The position numbers were made by a program, and so were the translations under genes. From NCBI RefSeq assembly GCF_029633865.1, contig NC_079223.1, positions 8,751,736-8,815,735 of the forward strand: 64,000 bases of DNA. Reading direction: 5' to 3'. Within the stretch, counting starts at the first letter, position 1; each line of letters starts with the position of its first letter. The notes under the pieces were generated by a model. It was given only the letters and a program-made list of their open reading frames with translations. It searched no databases and was not told where the DNA came from. Shown here piece by piece: positions 21,027 through 33,100 of this stretch. Source of the stretch: Lampris incognitus. Taxonomy: Eukaryota > Chordata > Actinopteri > Lampriformes > Lampridae.

Positions 21027-21195
21027 GGGGCGCCCCGGTGGCTCACCTGGCAGAGTGGTACCACATAAGGCCGAGTCCTTACCGCAGCGGCCTGGGTTCG
21101 AATCCGGCCTGGGCCCTTTGCTGCATGTCATCCCCTCTCACCCCCCTGCCTTTCCTGTCTCCCTCTACTGTCACTATCAAATAAAAGGCAGAAAA
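21027..21195 (+). mobile_element. tRNA-derived SINE (family C)
   Basis: The head is GGGGCGCCCCGGTGGCTCACC, and 'ctgggttcgaatccggcctg' is a clear box B. Then follow 'tgctgcatgtcatcccc', a pyrimidine-rich body, and the tail 'aaataaaaggcagaaaatgcc' with A-rich sequence. It is distinct from families A and B and abuts the truncated family A copy. Confidence 0.75.
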
Positions 21196-21989
21196 TGCCA
21201 AAAAAATAAAAATAATAATCTTAAAAAAAAAATCAAACAGAAAGCAGTGGGGCATGGCAAACAAATACCTCCGTGCTGGTGTACAGGTAATACAGAGTGG
21301 CCAGCGGAGCTCATGTTGACAAAATTTCCTCCTTTCTTTGCTGCCAGTGCCCACCCTGACTTCAGTGGGGGGTCACCAATCACATACTTTCCCTGCCCAA
21401 ATGTTTGATTTTTCTTGGGTCCACAGGCCCAGCATTGTCCTTTTCACACCCTCCCAACACACAATCACACACACACAATCACACACACACACACACCTTG
21501 TTGAACGGCTCAAATGTCCCTCTGAAGTTCCTTTGAGAGGCGCCGCTATTTGAGAATTACTGCTGACCTTTGGAATATCTCCTTCGGTCTCGCGTCTGAA
21601 ACCGTCCCTCCGCCTATAAAAACGGGGTTTTTCTAGAAACGGTCCTTCATGTGCTCTGCTGAAGTGGATCACAAGCAGCCTGGCTCGCCGGAACCGTTCA
21701 GTCACAACACATCCTCTTCAGCCGAGCGTCTCCTGTTTCGACCAACATCGCTAACCTCCTTCGGCGCAGGGACACATTTATTTATTTGATCAGCTGGCTT
21801 GTGATGCCGGTGGAATAACCCCGCACCCCCACCCCCACCCCAAAACTTTTTTAAATAAAATCCAGAAAATTCAGACAGTGTCAAAGGGCTGTGAAGTCTC
21901 CACACGAGGTTGAACAAGACAGGTGAACTTCATATTCATGAGGATCCATTGAAATGGCCGGCCTTGGAACGACACTTCACGTCCCCAAG

Positions 21990-22895
21990 TCCCTCTGTAG
22001 GCCTTACCATGACTCTAGAGGCAGAACACCCACAATACTAATGTCCCTCTGTAGGCCTTACCATGACTCTAGAGGCAGAACACGCACCATAATAATACCC
22101 CCCTGTAGGCCTTACCATGACTCTAGAGGCAGAACACCCACAATAATAACACCCCCCTGTAGGCCTTACCATGACTCTAGAGGCAGAACACTCACAATAA
22201 TAATGCCCCCCTGTAGGCCTTACCATGACTCTAGAGGCAGAACACTCACAATAATAATGCCCCCCTGTAGGCCTTACCATGACTCTAGAGGCAGAACACA
22301 CAATAATAATACCCCCCTGTAGGCCTTACCATGACTCTAGAGGCAGAACACTCACAATAATAATACCCCCCTGTAGGCCTTACCATGACTCTAGAGGCAG
22401 AACACCCACAAAAATAATGTCCCTCTGTAGGCCTTACCATGACTCTAGAGGTGGAACACACACAATAATACCCCCCTGTAGGCCTTATCATGACTCTAGA
22501 GGCAAAACACGCACAATAATAATGTCCCTCTGTAGGCCTTACCATGACTCTAGAGGCAGAACACACACAATAATAATGTCCCTCTGTAGGCCTTACCATG
22601 AATCTAGAATCAGAACACGCACAATAATAATGCCCCCATGTAGGCCTTACCATGACTCTAGAATCAGAACACGCACAATAATGATGTCCCTCTGTAGACC
22701 TTACCATGACTCTAGAGGCAGAACACACACAATAATAATGTCCCTCTGTAGGCCTTACCATGACTCTAGAATCAGAACACGCCCAATAATAATGCCCCCA
22801 TGTAGGCCTTACCATGACTCTAGAATCAGAACACGCACAATAATAATGCCCCAATGTAGGCCTTACCATGACTCTAGAGGCAAAACAAGAACGAT
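21990..22895. repeat. Minisatellite, 54-bp unit, about 17 copies
   Basis: The unit contains CTGTAGGCCTTACCATGACT, CTAGAGGCAGAACAC and a CACAATAATAAT spacer, repeated every 54 bp with minor shortening. Variants (CCCCCCTG versus TCCCTCTG; GAGGCAG versus GAATCAG) alternate in blocks. The unit is a multiple of three and lacks stops in some frames on both strands, so the 215- and 194-codon frames here are artefacts. Confidence 0.95.
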
Positions 22896-22899
22896 AATA

Positions 22900-24360
22900 A
22901 AGGAATACAGGCTGGTTTTTTTGTGATTATGAAATATTGATCTGTTTTACGTCATCCTGACGCTGCTCTCTTTGTTGACATGACATGTAAATACCCCCCC
23001 CCCCCGCTGTCTCCATCTGACCCCAATCCATCCCAGCAGCGTGGCCGCACCCCTGGCACATGCTGCAAGAATTAGCTTCCAGGCCTATTAGGAGATTAGC
23101 TGCTGGGATTGCTTACCAGTTACAGAAGAGGATTGAAGGCAAGACTGAAGAGACAAAACAGGAATGACCGTAATAACAGAATCACAGTGTGGATCGATCA
23201 GCAAATTAAATATTATATATCATTACCAAAGGTCAGGTCTTACAACCCCAGCACCTGACCACAGTGATGAAAAGAGGGTGCGAAACTGAAGGCAACAGCT
23301 GTTTTTTTGACTGGTGGAGGTTTTCAGTACTATTAAATAGTGACAGGACCAGGTTCTATCTGTCAAAATCAACAGATCACTCGCTTTTCCAAATCAAATG
23401 CAGAGGAGCAAAACGAAGAGACACCGCGAGACAGTTTTAGTACGAGCAAACAAGAGGAGATGAAACAGGGATGCAAAATTCCTCATCAAACTATCCAGAG
23501 AAAAACAGTATTAAAGGGTAAAAAATGTGACCAGCACGGGTAAGGAGCTGAAATTGGGTGGTTTGGAAGAGTCAGAGGGAAGGGTGGATGAGGTAAAAAT
23601 GGGAGGAGGGAACAATTTAAGTAAACGGAGGAAAAGAAAGAAGTCCTTACTGTGTGAAGCTAAGAGGAAGAGGGAACAAAGAAGCAGCGGGCAGCACTGG
23701 ACAGCTCTCATGATGCTGGTGGTCCCTGGTTGTCCTGATGGCACAATGAAAAGCAAGTTGTTTGCTGCTGGCGACCCCCCCCTGATCTTAATCTGAGCAA
23801 CGAGATGAGTCAACTTCCCCGCCTGCACGGACAAGGAGATTACCAACTCATCCACGGGCCCCGCGGCTCCGTTTCCGAGATCCGATCAGCGTTTCCCCGG
23901 CCAGGCTCAGCAGGGACAATGGGAGGTAAAGTAACGGGACTCTTCCTTTCTGAGGTCTTCGCAGACTTAAGTGCTCCCTTGGCCACGCCTGTCCATCACC
24001 GGCGCCTCCCTACTTTGCCCAAATCCTGACCCGGTTCGGCCTGGTCTCTTATGTCACCAGGACCCTCCTCGTCCCTTTTGCACCGTGACTGCTCAGTAAT
24101 CCCAGTGTTGAAACGGAGCTCCGGCATTGCAGCCCTTCAGTTTTCTGTTCGTTCTGATGGTTAAGAGCACGTAAGAGAAATAAGAAATATGGGCCAACAT
24201 GTTCTCAACATTTAGCTCTCCATCATGAGACCTCACTGTCTGGTGGGCGTCGACTTATGGATGCTTTCGTTTATGTCACTTCATACACGTTGTAGTTTAT
24301 GTCTATTTGGACCGGGTATTAATGCGGAACAAATCTGCATCAGCATTACTAATCTTTTTT
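22900..24360. other. No gene recognised
   Basis: Overlapping short frames on both strands at 23510-23860 have low-complexity, Lys/Glu- or Ser-rich translations and no recognised domain. No splice-site pair supports an exon, although the missing first exon of the Ly6-like gene might lie here. Confidence 0.35.
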
Positions 24361-24361
24361 T

Positions 24362-24793
24362 TTGGACCCCCCCTCCTTTTCTCCCCAGTTGTACCCGTCC
24401 AATTACCCTACTCTTCCGAGCCATCCCGGCTGCTGCTCCACCCCCTCTGCTGATCCAGGGAGGGCTGCAGACTACCACATGCCTCCTCCGATACATGTGA
24501 AGTCGTCAGCCGCTTCTTTTCACCTGACAGCGAGGGGTTTCGCCAGGGGGACGTAGCATGTGGGAGGATCACACTATTCCCCCAATCCCCCCAAACAGGC
24601 GCCCTTACCGACCAGAGGAGGCGCTAGTGCAGCGACCAGGTCACATACCCACATCCAGCTTCCCACCCACAGATTGTGGACACCCCAGTTGTGTATGTAG
24701 GGGCGCCCGACCAAGCTGAAGGTAGCGCGGGGATTCGAACTGGTGATCCCTGTGTTGGTAGGCAACAGAATAGACCGCCACGCTACCCGGACG
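24362..24793 (-). mobile_element. tRNA-derived SINE (family A)
   Basis: Minus-strand, near full length: the tRNA-like head (reverse of 'gggattcgaactggtgatccc') at the right end, the usual body, and an A-rich tail (forward T run) at the left. Confidence 0.85.
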
Positions 24794-25254
24794 CTAGCGT
24801 TACAAACTTGAGTCTGAGTACTGACAAGTCCTGTTTCCAGAGGATGGTTCAAATGTGTAAGTAGTTCCCCAACCGTCATGCCAGCCAGTCTCAGGTCCGT
24901 GTTGTCAACAGAGAGTCGGTGGTTCACATGAGCAAGGCATTCCCCCCCCCCCTCATAGACACTAATACCACCTCCGGTCTGTAAGACACACTGGCAACCT
25001 ACCAAGAGAAGGAGGAAAGCTTCAACACAAACTCCCGTCACGCTCCACTATGTCATTTACACACAGGCACAAATCCTTGTGCACTCGTGTGCACCTTACT
25101 GCCCCGTTAGAGACCGAGTGTGGCAGTAAAACGGATCATGAACCTTGCGTGAACCAACCGGATGAAGGCTCGAACACCGTCCAGGCATGATCGCAGCCCG
25201 AACGCAGGGACCCGCTCTCCTGCTCGCTTCAGAGTTGGAAAAACTCTTGTGATT

Positions 25255-26022
25255 ATCGCGTGGTACCGAGAGGTCGTGACGGGCCGGTACCGAGAGGTCA
25301 TGACGGGCCGGTACCAAGAGGTCATGACAGGCTGGTACCGAGAGGTCATGACGGGCCGGTACCGAGAGGTCGTGACAGGCTGGTACCAAGAGGTCATGAC
25401 GGGCCGGTACCAAGAGGTCGTGACAGGCTGGTACCGAGAGGTCATGACGGGCCGGTACCGAGAGGTCAAGACGGGCCAGTACCAAGAGGTCGTGACAGGC
25501 TGGTACCGAGAGGTCGTGACGGGCCGGTACCGAGAGGTCGTGACAGGCCGGTACCAAGAGGTCGTGACAGGCCGGTACTGGTACCGAGAGGTCACGACGG
25601 GCCGGTACCGAGAGGTCATGACGGGCCGGTACCAAGAGGTCGTGACAGGCCGGTACCGAGAAGTCGTGACAGGCTGGTACCGAGAGGTCATGACGGGCCG
25701 ATACCGAGAGGTCACGACAGGCTGGTACCGAGAGGTCATGTCGGGCTGGTACAGAGAGGTCATGACGGGCCGGTACCGAGAGGTCGTGACAGGCCGGTAC
25801 CGAGAGGTCGTGACGGGCTGGTACCGAGAGGTCATGACGGGCCGGTACCGAGAGGTCATGACGGGCTGGTACCAAGAGGTCGTGACAGGCCGGTACCGAG
25901 AGGTCACGACAGGCCGGTACCGAGAGGTCGTGACGGGCTGGTACCAAGAGGTCGTGACAGGCTGGTACCGAGAGGTCATGACGGGCCGGTACCGAGAGGT
26001 CGTGACGGGCGGGCAACGTGCC
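25255..26022. repeat. Minisatellite, 24-bp unit, about 32 copies
   Basis: Each unit reads close to CGGTACCGAGAGGTCATGAC GGGC and carries a KpnI-type GGTACC. Copies differ mainly at a few sites: CCGAGAG/CCAAGAG, CATGACG/CGTGACA, CCGG/CTGG. Because 24 is divisible by three and the unit lacks stops, all the long frames on both strands (up to 338 codons) are repeat translations. One unit near 25578 has a partial extra GGTACTGGTACC. The array lies about 0.5-1.2 kb beyond the tacc2 stop-proximal 3' UTR. Confidence 0.97.
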
Positions 26023-26488
26023 GAGGTGTTGTGCGGTGAAAGAATCAGAGCGACAGCGGTGCATCGTATTGCCGATTTTTTTTACATTTTTTTTTTATTG
26101 CACTTTGTAAGCAGATGCTGTACAGTAGCTGTGCAGAGAAGGGACAAGCTGCTCCTCCGTGTGACACCACAACCATAGCAGGACGAGGACAAAGCCACCC
26201 CAAATTAAATTAACCCCGGATCACAACTGGTTACAGTCACAAGTAGTTGCCTTTATATCAAAATAAATCAAAAAAATAATATCCCACGTCTTGATTGAGA
26301 AAGCTATGACACAAAATACACACCGAGTATCTACAAGGTTATACGGGAAGCGTCTTCCGACCGACAGGGTAGCTGTATTAAAAAAGCGGAGGGGAGTCTC
26401 GTCCACAGCTGGGGTCTCTTATTTACAAACAGAAGTCTACCTTTCCTCTCACATGCAGTACGCTATTGTGGTTTTTTTTTTTTTAAAT

Positions 26489-26736
26489 TTTATTTTTATT
26501 ACTCTTCTTTGTGGCAGAAATCAACAGTTAGTGAATCTAGGTCATATACAATATATATTCTGTCTGGTTTTCTTTTCCAAAGGGTCCTCCCCCTGGATCA
26601 AGAGGAGGCAAACAACAGGAGCGGGGAAACAGTCTTCTCCATCAGTGGCTGTCATGGCAACATCATCGCAGATGATTCAACCCAAAATCAACGCTCTCAG
26701 AGTTGAACTCACGTTCTCTCACACACATACACACAT

Positions 26737-26770
<34 letters not shown>

Positions 26771-27097
26771 CTCTACTGATATGCACATTTTCTACAACTT
26801 ACTACCGGACCCCCGATACAGTGAAACACGTTGACACATCAAAAATGTACAAGGTGATGGGGGGCTCCATCCCTGTGGACCTCGAGTTGACAGAGTCAGA
26901 GGGAAAGACCGCTCCAAAACAGTTCTGTCCTTGACCGTCCGTCAGTCCAGTTAAGAAGAATAAAATACTTAAATCTGTCATGTTTTACGGTTCTCGAACC
27001 AGTTTCGGCTCCTCTCTCCCACTTCTGTGTGTGTGTGTGTGTGGGTGTGTGTGGGGGGGGGGGGGTGGACCGGGTGGCGCTGCTGCTGCTGCTGCTG
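26489..27097 (-). other. tacc2: Probable tacc2 3' UTR with polyadenylation signals
   Basis: Downstream of the stop, the minus strand has (CAG)6, a G/C homopolymer with a CA run, a long (TG)n tract at 26766-26727, and two overlapping AATAAA hexamers at 26500-26495 and 26494-26489. A further AATAAA lies near 26099-26094. The true 3' end could be at either. The assignment is by position and hexamer only. Confidence 0.5.
26734..26766. repeat. (CA)n microsatellite
   Basis: A dinucleotide run in the presumed 3' UTR of tacc2. Confidence 0.9.
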
Positions 27098-27163
27098 CTA
27101 ACTCTTCCCCATCTTGGCGATGAGCTCGTCACAGATCTTCGTCAGCTCCTCGATTTCCTTGTT
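27098..27163 (-). CDS. tacc2: tacc2 exon 17, end of TACC coiled coil
   Basis: The acceptor is TTGTTCCCAACAG. It encodes [20 protein letters not shown] plus Ser and a TAG stop. The MGKS terminus is the TACC2-type ending. (CAG)6 follows the stop directly. Confidence 0.97.
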   Translation of the reverse strand, partial: NKEIEELTKICDELIAKMGKS

Positions 27164-30100
27164 CTGTTGGGAACAAACAGAAGAAGAGTTTGGCGGTCAC
27201 ACGGTGATGTGTACTCGCTACATGAGTGCGACCATGACCTGTGAACGGTATCACAGCGCACGGCCTCGACTTCCTGGTTATTTGGACAGAACGCGTCCCT
27301 CTTCTCTCGTGTGCAGACGTGGCCTAAAGAGGATTTATGTTCCATATTGTTCCACCAGGTCTGTGCTGGATGAGGAACAACACCGCGGGCAGCAGGAAAC
27401 ACAGTTCTGGCTCGCATGCTTGAGCACAGGTTTGGTTACCCCATGGCTGCAATTGATTTGAATGGAGGAACGTGTGCACTACTAATTTAACCTTACACAG
27501 CCAACCGCAAGCAGCGGCAGATGAAGACAGATGGGTACAGATGAGTACAGCTGTGGTAAACGTAGATATTTACATACGTGTGCGTGTGCAGGCACGCATG
27601 ATAGAGCGCCACATGTCTACGATGACATTTAGAGGGTAACCTCACATCGCACCGTGATGTATTTCAGAGTTGGAGTAAGGATACATCAGTCACTGTCGAC
27701 TATTAAACCTCTCTCTCCGTCATGTCTCACACACACACACACACACTCACTGCATAGCTGTAGACTCATCGGTCATCTGTGGTTTGAGCACTGTGCAGTA
27801 ATAAAGCTCGTCCTGGGTACGACATTAAACTGCAACTGCCAGGTCGTCGGCGACTAAACCGGCACCCCCACTTCAACCCTTGGGTTGTTGTAAGGAGGGT
27901 GTGTGGACACCCAGCAGGACTAAGAACAACACCTGTCAAAGGGCGGACGAGTTCCTCTGTGAACCGACGGCCATCCATACCTGGAGAGGAGATAGGGACC
28001 GCCAGGTACTCCCCCTACTGAAACACAATGATGACTCAACCCTGTTGAGGCATCAGCTGTGCTCCTACGACCTTCATAGCTTATGGAACTGATGAGGATG
28101 ATGAGGATGATGAGTGATAAAGCAGCAGCAATGCATCTACAGCAGATATGCAGCTGGGGACGCTGTGGTTCAATCATTTTCCTTTTTGGATTTTTTCCCC
28201 CCCTTTTTCTCCCTAATTGTACTTGGCCAACTACCCTATTTACCCCCTCTGCCAATCCGGGGAGGGTTGTAGACTACCACTAGAGTCGCCAGCCGCTTCT
28301 TTTCACCTGACAGTGAGGAGTTTAACCAGGGGGACATAGTGCGTGTGGGAGGATCACACTATTCCCCCCAGTCTCCCCCACCCCGAACAGGTGCCCTGAA
28401 CGACCAGAGGAGGTGCTAGTGCAGTGACCAGGACTCATACCCACATCCAGCTTCCCACCCACGGCTAATTGTGTCTGTAGGGAAACCCAAACAAGTCGGA
28501 CGTAACGCGGGGATTCGAACAGGCGACCCCTGTGTTGGTAGGGAACGGAATAGACCGCCACACCACCCGGACGCCCCGGAACAATCATTTTCTACGTTGT
28601 GTCGTGTAAATAAAACAGAGTTTAAGGTATTTAGAGAAGGAAAGAGTCCCGCTATCCCCATGTTTCCCGTGACTTTACCGACGGCAGCTGTTGAAAACAG
28701 GAACACAGTGTCCTGTTAAAAGCCTGTAATTTTAATCAGTTTTAAATGCACACCCGTCTGTATTTAATATCTATGCTAACCATTTACGTAAGGTGAACTG
28801 TGCTCCGCAAGACTCGTTCACCTCTCGTAACGTCTCATAATGTGGGAAACAAACCACAGCTGGCAGTGCAGCTGTATTTCATACCATTATCCTCAATAGT
28901 AAAATGACCCATATTCAGGCATTTAACCTGCAACGTTATAACGTCAAATCCCTCATTGCACGCTAGCTGCTCTGCTGCCGTATCTTTCCCCCCCATTACA
29001 GAGGTACTAAACACTCAGATGTGTTTTCTGAGCTGCAGACTGAATGATACGACTACGCTGATGACACACATCACTGCTGGTGTTAATATTGACATTTCTT
29101 ACCAAATTTATAAAACTGGCTTTTCACGAGCTGAAAATGGCTCAACACACCATCTACTGTTTTACATTGGCCCTGAACCTTGCAAGGTCAATACTGATGT
29201 AGAGTCGACCGGTTGGGACTTATCTATGTAATGAAATAAAAAAGAAAGAATGTTAACACCCTGTAATGGGTGACCCACCTCCCCCAGCCCCCACCCTTGA
29301 GTGTGTCTGTGAAATCCCGCTCATTTTCAAATACACCAATCAGCCAAAACACAGGTAAGTGAATAACGCTGATTATGTCGTTACCATGGCACCTGTCAAG
29401 GGGTGGGATATGTTAGCTAGCAAGTGAACAGTCAGTTTTTGAAGTTGACGTGTTGGAAGCAGGACAAATGGGCAAGCGTAAGGATCTGAGCAACTCTGAC
29501 AAGGGCCAAATTGTGACGGTTACACAACTGGGTCAGAACATTTCCAAAACGACGGGTCTTGCGGGGTGTTTCTGGTATGCAGTGGTGGGCATGTGAGCGT
29601 CAGAATTGGATCATGGAGCAGTAGAAGACGGTGGCTTGGTCTGATAAATCATGTTTTCTTTTAGATCACGTGGACGGCCAGGGGTACGTGCGTATTGTTT
29701 ACCTGGGGAAGTGATGGCACCAGGGTGCACTGTGGGAAGAAGGTAAGCCGGAACAGGCAGTGTGATGCGCTGGGAAATGTTCTGCTGGGAAACCTTGGGT
29801 CCTGGCATTCATGTGGATGTTACTTTGTTTAGGTACCACCTACCTAAACATCGTTGCAGATCAAGTACACCCCTTCATGGCAATGGTTTCCCTGATGGCA
29901 GTGGCCTCTTTCAGCAGCATAATGTGTCCTGCCACACTGCAAAAACTGTTCAGGAATGGTTTGAGGAACATGACAAAGAGTTCAAGGTGTTGCCTTGGCC
30001 TCCACATTCCCCAGATCTCAATTCAATTGGGCATCTGTGGGATGTGCTGGAAAAACAAGTCCGGTCCATGGAGGCCCCACCTCATAACTTACAGAACTTA

Positions 30101-33100
30101 AAGGATCTGCCTCTAACGTATTGGTGCCAGATACCAGAGGACACCTTCAGAGGTCTTGTGGAGCCCATGCCTCGCCGGGTCAGAATTGTTTTGGCAGCAC
30201 GAGATGGACCTACACAGTATTGGGCAGGTGATTTTAATGTTTTGGCTGATCGGGACTCATCATTCAGAGGCGTCTACTCGCAAACCTTGCACCTTTATGA
30301 CATTTTCTACCGACCTTTTGAATTTCTCTCAATTTACAGTTATAGTTATTTTGTCATTTTCAATTTTGCCAAAATGGTCGGACTTGTACTTTGGATGGCT
30401 GTAGAAGCACTGCGGCTGGGGGAGCAGTCGTGCAGTTGCCTACCACCGGAAAGCTGCAGACCATTACGGCGGTCGGGGCATCTTCACGGGGTAGTGTTTG
30501 ATGCTGTGCCAGAAGGCGAGCCGGTGGAGGGGACTGGGTATGGCAGTGTAAAGCGATGAGCCGGCAACTCGCGCTGGGCCCTTCTTGTGGATCTCCCCAG
30601 CTACTCCTGCCCATGCTCCTTACCCACACATCCACGCCCTGACCCCCCTCTCAGTCCCTTGCCCACTTTTTAGCATTTTTTCAAATTATGCAGTGGGTGG
30701 AGTTAGGCTCAGACCCGGGCAAGAAAGTAACTTAAAAAAATGTGAACGCTTCTTGTTGGTGACACTGTTTAAGTTACATAATGTAGGACAAAAAGCATCA
30801 GACACATATCTGTATTGGAACATTCAAATTAAGACTTTTAGGATTTTCAACAGCTGCTGTTTCCACAACAACCAGGGACGCACTCGGCTGAAAGTCACTA
30901 GAACACGGTTACTAGTTGAACTGAAACACCTGCAAGAAAGCAGTGGCACTGCTACTGAAGTCAAACGCTCCAGCTCAGACAAGCTTGCTGGGGGTTTAGT
31001 CCAATCAGATTGCAGCTCATTTCTAAACAGTCTCTCAGAGCCAATTGAGGACTGTGCTATTTCATCTACCCCCAGGGTGGTCCTGCCTACATTAGTTAAC
31101 CCTTTACTGGTTGTATTTGTGACCTTTTTGACGAGAATTGATTGTTGCTATTGGGTGAAAAACATATGATATATCTCCTGTGATTAATCGACTACTTTTT
31201 GGGGGTGGTTGACGACTACTACCATGCAGCAGTCTTGAATGGCTCGTTTGAGGAATGAGGAATAAAAGAAAAAAAGCTAACTGACCTTCTGCTCCAAAGT
31301 GCGCTCCAGAGAGTCCACCTTCATCTGCTCCTTCCTCAAACTGGCCTGATAAGCCGCCTGCTCCTGCTTGGCCTTGACCCGCACCTGAGCTATGTCCATA
31401 TTGGCCCTGGAAATACACATTGTAATGTAGTGTCAATAGTCAGACTCAGCCTGATAGCCAACTCCAAGTCCTTCAGGACACACTTCAGAATTTAGCGCCG
31501 ATGTAGAGTTATGGAAATTGTTCTGAATTATCGTCTGTCAATTATCTGACTGTTAACCACACACTCACTAGGAACAACGTCTATTTCACCTAAACAGGAT
31601 GACCTGTGTCCACGCACATTTGAGATGGACCTAGCAGTTATTGCCATGGGGAGGGGGGGGGACAAACAAAACAGCATAATCACAGTTGAATGAATGTGAA
31701 ATAAACAAAGCTTGTGGACTCACTTGTCTAGCTTCTCCTCTGCGTGAATCTTCAGGGCCTGATAACGCTGCTCCTCCTTGCGTACCCTGGAGAGATATTC
31801 CTGAGCACACTTCTTCAGAACCTCTTCATTCTGCACAGTGAGACACATTTTCATTATCGGCTGAGGGGTGATTGGTGAACATTTTGAATGTTTCTACATC
31901 TTGCCACGAGCACCCACACGTGCGATGTGACAGGTTCTTTGTGTGTTTGTTTGCTGGTACGTGTGTGATTCACCTTACGAAAGCCCTCCAGCACGTCTTT
32001 CATTTTCTCATAGCGCCGGAAGAGATCAGCCAGAGACTTCTCTACTGAATTGAGGTCTGCCAGAGCCTGGTCCTTCTCTATTATTAGCTGCTGGATGGTG
32101 TGGTGGGAGAGAGACTTCTCCTTCTGCTCATCCTCTGATGGACACACACAACATATGATATAGATCAGACCTTGGCAAGCACAGACAGACACACACATTT
32201 GGCAACTCACACACAGAGCCACACTCTTGACAATGTACAGGAATTATTAGTCGGTTAGTATTGTTTCATAGTACTACTGAACGACATTTTAAACCACATA
32301 CATTTCAAGGGCGTTGCTGAAAAGAGCTAGTGAAAGAGCATGCAGACAAAACAAAAATCAAATGATGGGAAGAATCAAAGAGACCTTTAAATAGTAAAGG
32401 GAGAACCGGCTGTTGGTGGGTTGCCTCCAAGAACCCTGGGAATTAAAACGGCAAAGCTTCCTATGGCAAACCCTTCCCAGGTTTCCCTTTCAGCACCTTT
32501 CCTTTCCTGTCCGAGGCTTAGACGAGAAACCTGCTTATCTTACTCATTCTGCCTGAATGACTTAGGACAAAGTGGTTCTGAATCCCGGTCCTCGGGTACC
32601 ACCAGTACTGCTGGTTTCCCATTCCGCCAGATAAACAATTACATTCACCTGCTGTTCAGGTCTAAAAACTCCCTGATGAGCTGGTTGGGATGGATGCCTA
32701 ACACAACAGGATTGAGAACTAGACTGAGAACCACTGATTTAGAATACTGGGAGCCTGCCAAAATACAGAAAGGACAAATGTGTAAGTGTGGATGTGGGTC
32801 AAAGCCTCTTAACATAATTAAATTGATTCAAATACCCAATTAAATTGATTCAAATACCCAATTAATTGCGCAATTGTAGAAGTCTGGCTGTACTTTTGTG
32901 TCAGGAACTGAACAAGAAAATAGGTGGCAACCACTTAAATAGGTGGTAATTCCCCTCTCTAAGTAAAAGTACATCAAAAACGCATCGATATATGAAAAAC
33001 GAAAACAAAAATGGAAAGACAAATGTCACAAGACAAGTTCAAGATGGCGAGCAGATCCGCTTCCTTTTCTGTGATGAATGGATGTGAACTAACACAAACA

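Noticed and set aside
21990-22895. CRISPR-like regular repeats
   Set aside because: The spacing sequence is itself repeated, not unique, and the genome is a vertebrate.
21954-22926. 215- and 194-codon frames
   Set aside because: Translations of the 54-bp minisatellite. Periodic HDSRGRT-type peptides on one strand and a mirror frame on the other.
24574-25041. Minus-strand frame with a hydrophobic start (EAFLLLLVG), a possible signal-peptide exon for the Ly6-like gene
   Set aside because: No ATG in frame (a TAG lies just upstream of the GTG), and the rest is SINE family A sequence.
25096-26178. Long open frames (up to 338 codons) on both strands
   Set aside because: They are translations of the 24-bp minisatellite, whose length is a multiple of three and whose unit has no stops. 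No start context, splice sites or domain.
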